Origin: Sellimonas catena
GTDB lineage: Bacteria > Bacillota > Clostridia > Lachnospirales > Lachnospiraceae
Reading direction: 5' to 3' (one strand)
NCBI RefSeq assembly: GCF_045063725.1
Contig: NZ_CP173695.1
DNA length: 64,000 nucleotides
Made by a program: the position numbers and the translations under genes. Numbering within the stretch: the first letter of the stretch is position 1; every line of letters starts with the position of its first letter. Positions 33,887-42,338 of the stretch are shown here, in pieces. The notes beneath the pieces were generated by a model. It had not been told where the DNA came from. It did not search any database and was given only the letters and a program-made list of their open reading frames with translations.

Positions 33887-34831
33887 TTATTCGTTTTCGT
33901 TGATATATTTTTCAGCCTGTGTAGCAGCAATTGCTCCATCTGCAGCAGCTGTTACTACCTGACGAAGGCTCTTGATACGAACATCACCTGCCACAAATAC
34001 GCCAGGAATGTTTGTATGCATGTTTTCATCGGATTTGATATATCCTCTTTCGTCCATGTCGATCACGCCTTCGAAAATTTTGGAATTAGGGATTGTTCCG
34101 ATAAATCCGAATACACCGAACATTCCGTCATCTTCGTCTGCTTCGATTGTAGTAAGTTCGCCAGTCTTAACGTTCTTAACTGTCATGGAAGAAAGAATAC
34201 CGTCACCGTTTACTTCTTCTACAACGGTATCCCATAAGAAATGGAGTTTGTCATTCTTAAACGCCTTTTCCTGAATGGACTTCGCTGCACGAAGTTCATC
34301 ACGTCTGTGGATGATTGTAACTTTTCTTGCGAATTTTGTAAGATACATCGCTTCTTCAACAGCAGAATCTCCGCCGCCTACTACGAAAACTTCAAAATCT
34401 TCAAAGAAGTTGGCATCACATGTTGCGCAGTAAGAAATACCTTTTCCCATAAATTCTTTTTCGTTTTTGCATCCAATCGGACGTGCAAAAGCGCCGGTTG
34501 CAATGATCACTGTTTTTCCAAGATATTCTGCCTTGGCACTCTTCAGCTTTTTCACATCGCCATCCAGTTCAACAGCATTGATTACGTCTGTCACACGCTC
34601 TGCGCCAAACTTCTCAGCCTGTTCTGTCATTCTTGCGATCAGAGAAGGGCCGCTTTCTCCCTCCACGATCTGTCCCGGATAGTTTTCAATTTCATCCGTG
34701 ATAGCAATCTGTCCGCCGTCTTTTCCTTTTTCAATGATCAGAGTGGATAAGCGGCTTCTTCCGGCATAAAGGCCTGCTGCTAATCCGGCCGGTCCTGCTC
34801 CCAGGATGATTACGTCATAAATTTTGCTCAT
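33887..34831 (-). CDS. trxB: Thioredoxin reductase
   Basis: 314 residues. FAD- and NADPH-dependent enzyme reducing TrxA. FAD site GAGPAGLAAGLYAG at the N-terminus, redox motif CATC (SYCATCDANFF, near residue 135), NAD(P)H site VVGGGDSAVEEAMYL, and C-terminal FVAGDVRIKSLRQVVTAAADGAIA. It lies between grdB and trxA and so serves glycine reductase rather than only general redox balance. Confidence 0.96.
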   Translation of the reverse strand: MSKIYDVIILGAGPAGLAAGLYAGRSRLSTLIIEKGKDGGQIAITDEIENYPGQIVEGESGPSLIARMTEQAEKFGAERVTDVINAVELDGDVKKLKSAKAEYLGKTVIIATGAFARPIGCKNEKEFMGKGISYCATCDANFFEDFEVFVVGGGDSAVEEAMYLTKFARKVTIIHRRDELRAAKSIQEKAFKNDKLHFLWDTVVEEVNGDGILSSMTVKNVKTGELTTIEADEDDGMFGVFGFIGTIPNSKIFEGVIDMDERGYIKSDENMHTNIPGVFVAGDVRIKSLRQVVTAAADGAIAATQAEKYINENE

Positions 34832-34870
34832 AACGTTTACTCCTTCTTTCCTATAATGTCTTTATCCTTA

Positions 34871-34900
34871 CGTCCGGAAGGCTGCAGGCCTGTCCGGACG
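34871..34900 (-). repeat. Strong hairpin between grdB and trxB
   Basis: CGTCCGGA (34871-34878) pairs with TCCGGACG (34893-34900), and AGGC with GCCT extends the stem to 12 bp. No T tract follows on the minus strand, so it is more likely an mRNA processing or stability element than a terminator. Confidence 0.6.
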
Positions 34901-34943
34901 CTGAATTCCACATGACGCCAATCAAGAGGGCGTTTTCAGACTC

Positions 34944-36251
34944 TTATTTATCGAAAATCGTCTGATCTTCAACTTCTGTAGTAAGAGCATTTAATGCTTT
35001 TTCTACGATTTCTTTACGAAGTTTGTATTCTTCGTCTTTATCAAGTGCCGGGTTGCCAAGCGGATGAGGAATGGCAATAGCCGGAACGATTCTGTTTGCA
35101 CCAACTGTCATGGAGATTGGTGTAACTGTGCAGACATGAACAACCGGAAGTCCGGCAGCTTCGATGCCTTTAACAAGCGTTGCACCGCAACGCGTACAGG
35201 TACCTCATGTAGAGGTGAGGATAACTGCGTCAACTCCATCAGCTTTCATCTTCGGAGCGAACTCTTCAGCGAATGCTTTTGCAGAAGCAACGGCTGTTCC
35301 GTTACCAACTGTTGTATAGAATTTATCATACAGTTTTCCAATCTTACCTTCTTTTTCCATTTCACGGAGAACATCCACCGGAAGTACGCGGTCCGGATCT
35401 TCGTTTGCGTATACCGGGTCGTATCCGCCATGTGCTGTCTCGAATGTTTCTTCTGTCAGATCATCTACGCCTGCAATGCTGTATTCACCGTATTTGGAAG
35501 CATTGGAGCTTTCAATATGATCCGGATTTCCCTTCGGTACAATACCACCGGATGTAACCAGTGCAATTGTTGCTTTGGAAAGATCTTTTACAGCCGGATT
35601 CGGAGCAACTCTGTCGAATGTCGGCATCGGATACTCTGTTTCAAACGGTTTGCCGGCGATCTTCTTAAGAAGCATTTCAACGGCACGTTTGGATCCGCGT
35701 TTTTCTTCGAAGAAGTTTACACGAACACCGTTCGGCATATAACCTTCCTGACAGGAAGCACCGATCTTCTCATGTTTTGCAAGTTTAAGAGCAAGCGGAG
35801 CCATGCTTCCGACTGCTTTTCTCATTCCTGCAGCAGAGTTCTTTGTAGCTACTGTGTAAACTTTGTTTTTGAACATATCAGCACCAGGGTTTTCTGTGTA
35901 CATACCTGTCACTGCCGGAATACCAAGTTCTTCCTGTACAGCGTCACAGATTGTACCGCAGGCAACACCGTAACGTCCGGCATTGAATGCAGGACCTGCT
36001 ACGAATACATCCGGGTTGTATTTTTTAACGATTTCAATAATTTCTGCTTTTGCTTTGTCAAGGTTTTCGTTGAAGTAAGAATCACCGCAGATGATAGTAG
36101 CAACGATTTCTGCTTCTTCTCCGAATGCCTGTTTAAATGCCATACCTGGTCCGACAACTTCGCCCTCGCGAACTTCTACCGGGTAATCAGCTTTTTCTTC
36201 TCCACCAATATTAGCGAAGAACTGATTGATATAATGAACTACTTTTAACAT
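34944..36251 (-). CDS. grdB: Glycine reductase complex component B, selenoprotein subunit gamma (Sec at residue 349)
   Basis: 435 residues with one in-frame UGA. GrdB with the GrdE-derived subunits binds glycine via a Schiff base and transfers its carboxymethyl group to GrdA. The part before the UGA contains PVEVREGEVVGPGMAFKQAF and the typical FVAGPAFNAGRYGVACG; then LTST-U-GTCTRCGATLVKG (UGA at 35205-35207) and a further 86 residues to a TAA. The U-xx-C-xx-C arrangement is as in known GrdB proteins. Stopping at the UGA would lose the C-terminal PISMTVGANRIVPAIAIPHP block, which is conserved in the family. Confidence 0.96.
35205..35207 (-). other. UGA codon read as selenocysteine (GrdB Sec349)
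   Basis: Context ST-U-GTCTRCG with an open, family-conserved frame for 86 codons after the UGA. Confidence 0.95.
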
Positions 36252-36269
36252 CTTTTTCTTCCTCCTTCA

Positions 36270-37550
36270 CTATCTGGCGCTTAAGTAACCAAATCCTGTT
36301 TCGTTTGTTGCACCTGTAATTGCCTGGATTTCAACTTCGATTGTTCCGTCTTCACGTAAGCTGTGTTCGTTACCGCCGGCAATAGTGTTGACATAATCCA
36401 GAGTTCCGATTACTTTGTCAAGTTTCGGAAGTACGACTACCTGGTTTGCGTTACCGCCTGTTACAACTGCATCTGCTGCAACGTCAGCGTCAGCAAGTGA
36501 CTGGGATTTTCCATCGCGTCCAGCATATTCGTCTGTGATGATGACAGTCTTAACGCCTTCTGCTTCAATTTTCTTACAGTTCATGATAAGGTCTGTATCC
36601 GGGTTACCGAATCCTTCCTGAGATACGATAACTGCATCCAGATCAAGAAGACGGCAAAGTTTTGCTGTCCAGTCAGAAGAACGCTGTTTGTCAGCAAGGT
36701 ATACGTTTTCGTTTGTCAGGATCTGGCATACGAAGTTGATTGTCTTGCCGTGTTCTTCAAAGAGGTCATGTACAACCGGGTTGTTTTCGTGTACGTATGT
36801 AGGGTTCTTGTCACATGCAGATACACAGTTACCGGAAACGATTGCACCGTCCATTACTTCTGTCGGGTTGATGATTGTGGAAAGTGTTCTCTTTGCGTCA
36901 ACGCCGTATACATATGTATCATGCAGAAGTCCCTGGCTCTGAAGCATCTGTACATATGCTACTCTCGGAAGTCCCGGAAGTTTTTCCATTCCTTCTTTGA
37001 TTCCATATGTTTCATATACTTTTGTTTCATCCGGTGTGAGTTCTCTTGCGAGTTCACCAAGATATACAGCAACACGGAAACCTGCGAAACGTACAGCTGC
37101 TTCATATTCATGCTGTTTGATTCCGTCAACCGGCTCACATACAACTACAAAGTTGTTCAGTTTGGAGAATGGTGTGTAGTCAGCTCCCGGGCCTGTCATA
37201 TCGATGATACCTTCCTGGAATCCGACAATCTTACCTGCTGTTACGACAGCCATTCCCTTTAATGCGTATGTTTTTCCTTCGCCGACTGTGTCAACTTTGG
37301 AAATAACTCCCGGGAAAACTCCTCCGCGTCCTTCAACCTTTACACGAGGTTCGATAACGTCTTTTACCGGTGTGATTCTTACGCTTTCTCCCGGTCTTGC
37401 GATGTCAAATTTTACGCTTTTGATGTGCTCGTCCTCAAGGACAACTTCTTTTACAGCTTCTTCGGATACATAAAGAACACCGTCTTCAATTTTAGACTCA
37501 GTGCCAAACTGGATGTCCTTGATAAAAATGTGTCCAACTTCTAATCTCAC
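36270..37550 (-). CDS. grdE: Glycine reductase component B proprotein (subunits alpha and beta)
   Basis: 426 residues. The proprotein is cleaved before an internal cysteine, which becomes a pyruvoyl group that binds glycine as a Schiff base. The site is visible as SGNCVSACDKNP, with Cys at residue 242, the same number as reported for the clostridial glycine-specific protein. The N-terminus MRLEVGHIFIKDIQFG and GVDAKRTLSTIINPTEVMDGAIVSG are GrdE-type. It follows grdX and precedes grdB by 18 bases. The specificity for glycine rather than sarcosine or betaine is inferred from operon layout and the riboswitch. Confidence 0.95.
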   Translation of the reverse strand: MRLEVGHIFIKDIQFGTESKIEDGVLYVSEEAVKEVVLEDEHIKSVKFDIARPGESVRITPVKDVIEPRVKVEGRGGVFPGVISKVDTVGEGKTYALKGMAVVTAGKIVGFQEGIIDMTGPGADYTPFSKLNNFVVVCEPVDGIKQHEYEAAVRFAGFRVAVYLGELARELTPDETKVYETYGIKEGMEKLPGLPRVAYVQMLQSQGLLHDTYVYGVDAKRTLSTIINPTEVMDGAIVSGNCVSACDKNPTYVHENNPVVHDLFEEHGKTINFVCQILTNENVYLADKQRSSDWTAKLCRLLDLDAVIVSQEGFGNPDTDLIMNCKKIEAEGVKTVIITDEYAGRDGKSQSLADADVAADAVVTGGNANQVVVLPKLDKVIGTLDYVNTIAGGNEHSLREDGTIEVEIQAITGATNETGFGYLSAR

Positions 37551-37620
37551 TGTAATTCCCTCCTTCTAAATAATGAAATCTATGCCCCAAAGTACCCCAG
37601 TACTTTATAGCCTTTTTCTT

Positions 37621-38004
37621 TTACCAGGCATCTGCCGACGGAAGTGCACTGGATATTAATGTGTAATCAATCAGCCTGAAATCTTCATAAACCTGCGGCG
37701 CATATTTATCCGATTTGAACTGAAACTTGCCGACGGAGGCAATGGCCCGTTCGATAATTTCAATTCCCATCAGGTCTGTCTCGCCGCTCTTTCGGGAAAC
37801 CATTACTGATTTGTAAGGTGTTTCATTCGGCTTAACACTTCCGGAAAGCGGATGCGTTAAGAGCTTGTACCCTTTACATACTTCTTCTTTTACTTTTTTC
37901 AAAACATCTTCATATGAGCAGTCATAAAACTCCACATCATGATCCTGCCCGAGCTTTTCACGAACGAGCGGGTTGTTTGTTATAATTCTATAATCCTTCT
38001 TCAT
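37621..38004 (-). CDS. grdX: GrdX family protein
   Basis: 127 residues from the ATG at 38004 (ribosome site AGGTGGAGCC); the longer frame runs through the riboswitch terminator and is not translated. GrdX is always linked to grd operons, but its role is unknown. Recognisable segments are IITNNPLVREKLG near the N-terminus and LLTHPLSGSVKPNETPYKSVMV in the middle. First gene of the operon. Confidence 0.93.
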   Translation of the reverse strand: MKKDYRIITNNPLVREKLGQDHDVEFYDCSYEDVLKKVKEEVCKGYKLLTHPLSGSVKPNETPYKSVMVSRKSGETDLMGIEIIERAIASVGKFQFKSDKYAPQVYEDFRLIDYTLISSALPSADAW

Positions 38005-38016
38005 GGCTCCACCTAT

Positions 38017-38066
38017 TAAAAAAGGACGGCTGACTTCCGCCGAAGCAGAATACAAGGCCGCCCTTC
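38017..38066 (-). terminator. Riboswitch-controlled terminator before grdX
   Basis: AAGGGCGGC pairs with GCCGTCCTT (9 bp, one G-U pair), enclosing a small GC hairpin, followed by TTTTTTA and 13 bases later by the grdX ATG. Its position directly after the glycine aptamer makes it the likely expression platform. Confidence 0.85.
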
Positions 38067-38121
38067 TGTCTTATGTATGTCATCCTGATATATTTGTCAT
38101 ACACGATTCAGAATGTGGTCC

Positions 38122-38209
38122 TTTCCCTGATCCTTTTGCCTGAAAGTTTCACCTTTGGTCTGTAAGGTTTGCATCTTCGGCGGTTCATTTGCGAACTCTC
38201 TCGCAGGAA
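38122..38209 (-). promoter_or_regulatory. Glycine riboswitch, single aptamer
   Basis: On the minus strand the conserved core reads GCGAGAGAGTT, then CGCCGAAGATGCAAA, then GTGAAACTTTCAGGCAAAAGGA, which matches the glycine aptamer consensus (CCGAAG, GCAAA, CAGGCAAAAGGA). Only one aptamer is seen; typical tandem arrays have two, so this is a singlet type. It lies between the promoter at 38270-38298 and the terminator before grdX, so glycine binding should switch transcription of the grd operon, presumably on. Confidence 0.93.
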
Positions 38210-38269
38210 AAATCATCCCACTATTCAATTGTCATATGCGCAGAATATGTCTTTCACAATTCTGTTTTG

Positions 38270-38298
38270 AGTATACCACATCGATTTATAGATTTCCA
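38270..38298 (-). promoter_or_regulatory. Likely grd operon promoter
   Basis: TATACT (38270-38275) with TGGAAA (38293-38298) at 17-base spacing, upstream of the glycine aptamer. The -35 is a 4 of 6 match to TTGACA. Confidence 0.5.
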
Positions 38299-38369
38299 GC
38301 TTTTTATTCGATTTGCACATAGTTTTTTTCTATAAACCATTTCTCTTGGTCATGTTGATACGCTCTTTG

Positions 38370-39782
38370 TTATTTTTTCTTCTTTCTCTGAAGCTCAGGA
38401 TGCTTCGGCAGGAAGTTTTTAAAGTAATCGTCGTGGGTCTTCTTGATCATGCCGCTCAATGCAAAGAGGGCGATAATGTTAGGAACAACCATCATACTGT
38501 TGAAGCAGTCTGCCATATTCCATACAAGGTCAACCTGTGCAAGAGAACCAAGTACTACGCATACACAAACGAGAACCGAATAAACCGGAACCGCTTTTGG
38601 TCCGAAGAGATACTTGATATTCGCTTCTCCGAAGAAATACCATCCGATAATGGTAGAGGAAGCGAAGAAGAACATACAGATCGCAATAAAGATCTCTCCG
38701 CCTTTTCCATAAAGAGTCGAATACGCAAACTGGCTGAGTGCCGCTGCAGAATAACCGCCTTCAACAATTTCGTATGACTTCGGAAGTGCCTGAGTTGTTA
38801 CAATAACGAGAGCTGTCATTGTAAGAACGATAAACGTATCAATGAATACACCTGTCATTGCCACAAATCCCTGTTCTACCGGATGATCTACCTTTGCAAC
38901 CGCATGCGCATGAGGTGTGGAACCCATACCGGCTTCGTTGGAGAACAGTCCTCGTGCAACACCTTTTGTAATCGCCTTGGAAACTGTAGCACCGATCGCA
39001 CCGCCTGCGATGGCATCAGGTGCAAATGCGCCTACAATAATCTGCTCAAATGCCAGTGGAATATTTCTCCAGTTATAGATAATAATAATCAGAGAACCGA
39101 CAATGTAAAGTGCCGCCATAAGCGGAACCATAAGCTCGGTAACTTTTGCAATACGTTTCATTCCGCCTGTGAAAATGAACAATGCAATAACTGCTACAAC
39201 TACACCTGTGATCCACTGCGGAATACCAAATGCCGTATGGAAAGAAGATGCGATAGAGTTAGACTGAACTGCATTACCCATGAAACCAAGTGCGAAAATC
39301 AGAAGTACCGCAAAAATCGCTGCAAGTACTCTGCCGAATGTACCTTTGAATGCTGCGCGAATGTAGTAAACAGGTCCTCCTGTTATAATTCCGTCGCTGC
39401 CGACTTTCTTGTACTTCTGTGCCATAATTGCCTCGCAGTAGATCGTCGCCATGCCAAGGAATGCTGCCACCCACATCCAGAATACAGCACCTGGACCGCC
39501 GATCGCAATCGCTGTCGCAGCGCCTGCAATATTACCAGTTCCTACCTGAGCAGCAATCGCTGTCGCCAGCGCCTGGAAAGAACTCATTCCGTCTTTCCCT
39601 GCTTCTCCTTTTTTGGAAAACAATCCGCCGAATGTACGTCTCAGGCCTTCCGTGAAGCCACGAACCTGAATGAAACCGGTACGGATGGAAAACCAGATAC
39701 CTCCTCCTACAAGTGCTACGATCAGGATATAGTTCGACAGATAGTCTTGAATAGTTAGTACGATGTTGTTCAATGTTTCCAT
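38370..39782 (-). CDS. Sodium:alanine/glycine symporter (AGCS family)
   Basis: 470 residues with about ten transmembrane segments. The AGCS signature is present: SSFQALATAIAAQVGTGNIAGAATAI near residue 64, GVARGLFSNEAGMGSTPHAHAVAKV near 275, and SSTIIGWYFFGEANIKYLFG near 376. It imports alanine or glycine with Na+. Its own promoter is at 39837-39865 and its ribosome site is AAAGGAGGGG. It is the gene immediately upstream of the glycine riboswitch and grd operon, in the same direction, so a role in feeding glycine to glycine reductase is a reasonable inference. No glycine aptamer is visible in front of the symporter itself. Confidence 0.95.
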   Translation of the reverse strand: METLNNIVLTIQDYLSNYILIVALVGGGIWFSIRTGFIQVRGFTEGLRRTFGGLFSKKGEAGKDGMSSFQALATAIAAQVGTGNIAGAATAIAIGGPGAVFWMWVAAFLGMATIYCEAIMAQKYKKVGSDGIITGGPVYYIRAAFKGTFGRVLAAIFAVLLIFALGFMGNAVQSNSIASSFHTAFGIPQWITGVVVAVIALFIFTGGMKRIAKVTELMVPLMAALYIVGSLIIIIYNWRNIPLAFEQIIVGAFAPDAIAGGAIGATVSKAITKGVARGLFSNEAGMGSTPHAHAVAKVDHPVEQGFVAMTGVFIDTFIVLTMTALVIVTTQALPKSYEIVEGGYSAAALSQFAYSTLYGKGGEIFIAICMFFFASSTIIGWYFFGEANIKYLFGPKAVPVYSVLVCVCVVLGSLAQVDLVWNMADCFNSMMVVPNIIALFALSGMIKKTHDDYFKNFLPKHPELQRKKKK

Positions 39783-39836
39783 AACAACCCCTCCTTTGCC
39801 CTATAGATGTTTTGAATATTTTTTCCTGATGTATCT

Positions 39837-39865
39837 ATCATACCATTTTTAAGCTTAGTTTACAA
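39837..39865 (-). promoter_or_regulatory. Promoter of the AGCS symporter
   Basis: TTGTAA (39860-39865), 17 bases, TATGAT (39837-39842) on the minus strand. Confidence 0.65.
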
Positions 39866-39934
39866 TAATTTAATGAATTTTATATATTTTTTGTTTATTT
39901 TATCCAGTTTTTATTTTATCTTTCTGCTTCAACA

Positions 39935-39983
39935 CAAAAAAAGAAGGCGGAACCCCACTGTTTCAGGGGGTTCCAGCCTCCTT
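39935..39983 (-). terminator. Terminator of purB
   Basis: AAGG-A-GGC-T-GGAACCCC pairs with GGGGTTCC-GCC-T-TCTT on the minus strand, followed by a run of seven T. Confidence 0.85.
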
Positions 39984-40050
39984 AAAATATGCATCTTAAT
40001 TATAGTTTCTTTACTTTTTATGCACATTGCCAAATTTTTGTCATTTTGTT

Positions 40051-41481
40051 CTATACATTTATTTCCGCTTTTATTCCAAGCTCATCTTTATGCTGATCCA
40101 GTACCGGACGTACCACATTCGCAAGGAACGCCTCCACCTGCTCTTTCGCGCGTCCTGTATAGCAGGCCGGATCCATTGTCTTTTGAAGCTCTTCCAGCGT
40201 CAGGTTGAATGCAGGATCTGCCGCAATCAGTTCCAGAAGGTTATTGTCAAGACCTTTCTCTTTCACATTCTTTCCTGCTTCCATGGAAAGTTCGCGGATT
40301 CTCTCATGCAGTTCCTGACGGTCCCCGCCTGCCTTTACCGCATCCATCATGATGTTTTCTGTTGCCATGAACGGAAGTTCTGACATCAGACGCTTCTCGA
40401 TGACTTTCGGATAAACGACCAGTCCGTCTACCACATTCAGGCAGAGATCCAGAATACCGTCAATGGCAAGGAATCCTTCCGGAATGGAAAGACGCTTATT
40501 TGCCGAATCATCCAGTGTTCTCTCAAACCACTGGGTAGCCGAAGTAATAGCCGGGTTCAGCGCATCGATCATCACGTATCTGGAAAGTGATGCGATTCTT
40601 TCACTTCTCATCGGGTTTCTCTTATATGCCATAGCCGAGGAGCCGATCTGATTCTTCTCAAACGGCTCTTCCACTTCCTTCAGATGCTGAAGAAGCCGGA
40701 TATCGTTTGACATTTTATGTGCACTGGCAGCAATACCTGCAAGAATGTTCAGCACTCTTGTATCCACTTTTCTGGAATAAGTCTGTCCGGAAACCGGATA
40801 GCAGGCCGAGAAGCCCATTTTCTTCGCGATCATCGGATCAATTTTGTCGATCGTCTCCTGGTCTCCGTCAAAAAGTTCCAGAAAGCTTGCCTGTGTTCCG
40901 GTCGTTCCCTTGGAACCTAAAAGCTTTAATGTTCCGCTTACATACTCCAGATCTTCCAGGTCCATCAAAAATTCCTGGAGCCAGAGCGTTGCCCTCTTGC
41001 CTACCGTCGTCGGCTGCGCCGGCTGAAAATGAGTAAACGCAAGAGTCGGCTGCGCTTTATACTGATCCGCGAAGCCGGCAAGCTCATTGATTACATTGAC
41101 CAGTTTCTTTCTGACCAGTTTCAATGCCTCTGCCATCACGATAATATCTGTATTATCTCCAACATAACAGGAAGTCGCTCCGAGATGGATGATTCCCTTC
41201 GCCTTCGGACACTGCTGACCATAAGCGTAGACATGGGACATAACGTCATGACGCACAAGCTTTTCCCTTTCTCTCGCAACATCGTAATTGATGTCATCCG
41301 CATGTGCCTTAAGCTCTTCGATCTGCTCGTCCGTAATAGGAAGTCCCAGTTCCTTTTCCGTTTCCGCCAAAGCGATCCAAAGTTTTCTCCACGTTCTGAA
41401 TTTCATATCCGGAGAAAAAATATACTGCATTTCTTTACTTGCATACCGTTCTGATAATGGACTCTGATATCTGTCGTTCAC
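40051..41481 (-). CDS. purB: Adenylosuccinate lyase
   Basis: 476 residues. Acts twice in purine synthesis, releasing fumarate from SAICAR and from adenylosuccinate. The superfamily signature is SSAMAYKRNPMRSERI (near residue 282), where Ser is the catalytic base; HLGATSCYVGDN and FTHFQPAQPTTVGKR carry the catalytic His residues. It stands alone with its own promoter and terminator; no other purine genes are near. Confidence 0.97.
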   Translation of the reverse strand: MNDRYQSPLSERYASKEMQYIFSPDMKFRTWRKLWIALAETEKELGLPITDEQIEELKAHADDINYDVAREREKLVRHDVMSHVYAYGQQCPKAKGIIHLGATSCYVGDNTDIIVMAEALKLVRKKLVNVINELAGFADQYKAQPTLAFTHFQPAQPTTVGKRATLWLQEFLMDLEDLEYVSGTLKLLGSKGTTGTQASFLELFDGDQETIDKIDPMIAKKMGFSACYPVSGQTYSRKVDTRVLNILAGIAASAHKMSNDIRLLQHLKEVEEPFEKNQIGSSAMAYKRNPMRSERIASLSRYVMIDALNPAITSATQWFERTLDDSANKRLSIPEGFLAIDGILDLCLNVVDGLVVYPKVIEKRLMSELPFMATENIMMDAVKAGGDRQELHERIRELSMEAGKNVKEKGLDNNLLELIAADPAFNLTLEELQKTMDPACYTGRAKEQVEAFLANVVRPVLDQHKDELGIKAEINV

Positions 41482-41532
41482 TTTTCCATGCTCCTTTTCT
41501 TAGTTTCGGCCTGTCGGCCTTTTTGCATTCCT

Positions 41533-41561
41533 ACTATACTACAGAACAAAGAGAAACGCAA
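41533..41561 (-). promoter_or_regulatory. Promoter of purB
   Basis: TTGCGT (41556-41561), 17 bases, TATAGT (41533-41538) on the minus strand. The leader contains a short GGCC-GACA-GGCC hairpin near 41506-41520. Confidence 0.6.
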
Positions 41562-41573
41562 TATAATACGTTT

Positions 41574-42338
41574 CTATAGATAGCGGCGGTACTGATGCTT
41601 CCATTTCTCCAGGATCTCCGGCGCCGCTTCTTCTTTCATCCCGCTCTCCTTTTCTTCAATCATCTGCTCTACCCGGTCCGCCGTCCGGGAATAAGACGGA
41701 TTTTCCTCGAGAAGTTTCCGGTATTCATCCTCCTGCATATATCTGGAGCAGGCATAGATATAGGCCGTCAGCATTGTCTCATCCTGACAGATCTCATATG
41801 CCTGTCTGTACATGGACGCTGCCTGCTCATAGAGAAGTTCCCTTCCGTAAGCTGCTCCAAGACATCCGTACACCTTGCCGTAAAACCGTTCTCCCGCGGA
41901 TTCATCTCTCTCATCCTGCAGAATGGACAGATAGACAAGAATCGCAGATTCATATTCACCGCTTTCCAGCAGATTGTCCGCCTTATATTTTCTGCGTTCA
42001 ATCTCTTTCTGATCCTTCAGTCTGTCCAGTACATTCCGGATATGTTCCATCTCCGGTTCCGAGTAAATTCTGGCATGCTCCAGAATGCGGAGCACGAACT
42101 GTTCAATGGTCCCCTTTTTCTGGATCAGATCTAGAAGTTCTCCTGCCAGTTCCCGCATATCCAGTTCCGAATACAGCCACTCGCAGATTTTTTCATTCAT
42201 GATCGTATAATCAATCAGATAGAGATTATTGCAGAGATAGTAGCACAGTTCTTCTATTGTATAGATCTTTCTGTGAATGCGTGTAATCTTGTACGGTTGT
42301 GATGCTTTTTTGTTATGACAAAGAATTAAACTGCCCAT
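41574..42338 (-). CDS. Uncharacterised helical-repeat (TPR-like) protein of the DUF5716/5717 cluster
   Basis: 254 residues. The N-terminal about 45 residues (MGSLILCHNKKASQPYKITR... IYTIEELCYYLCNNLYLID) form a distinct conserved-looking motif. After residue 110 there are helical pairs resembling TPRs (KADNLLESGEYESAILVYLSIL, GCLGAAYGRELLYEQAASMYRQAYEI). No signal peptide or membrane segment, so it is cytoplasmic. The ATG follows GGGAGGTACC and overlaps the end of the DUF5716-like gene by 26 bases, so the two are co-translated. It is the third and last gene of the cluster. Function unknown. Confidence 0.8.
   Translation of the reverse strand: MGSLILCHNKKASQPYKITRIHRKIYTIEELCYYLCNNLYLIDYTIMNEKICEWLYSELDMRELAGELLDLIQKKGTIEQFVLRILEHARIYSEPEMEHIRNVLDRLKDQKEIERRKYKADNLLESGEYESAILVYLSILQDERDESAGERFYGKVYGCLGAAYGRELLYEQAASMYRQAYEICQDETMLTAYIYACSRYMQEDEYRKLLEENPSYSRTADRVEQMIEEKESGMKEEAAPEILEKWKHQYRRYL

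Noticed and set aside
35064..36248. Cys-rich plus-strand reading frame of 394 codons
   Set aside because: Antisense to grdB; the high Cys content reflects the complement of Ala/Thr-rich codons.
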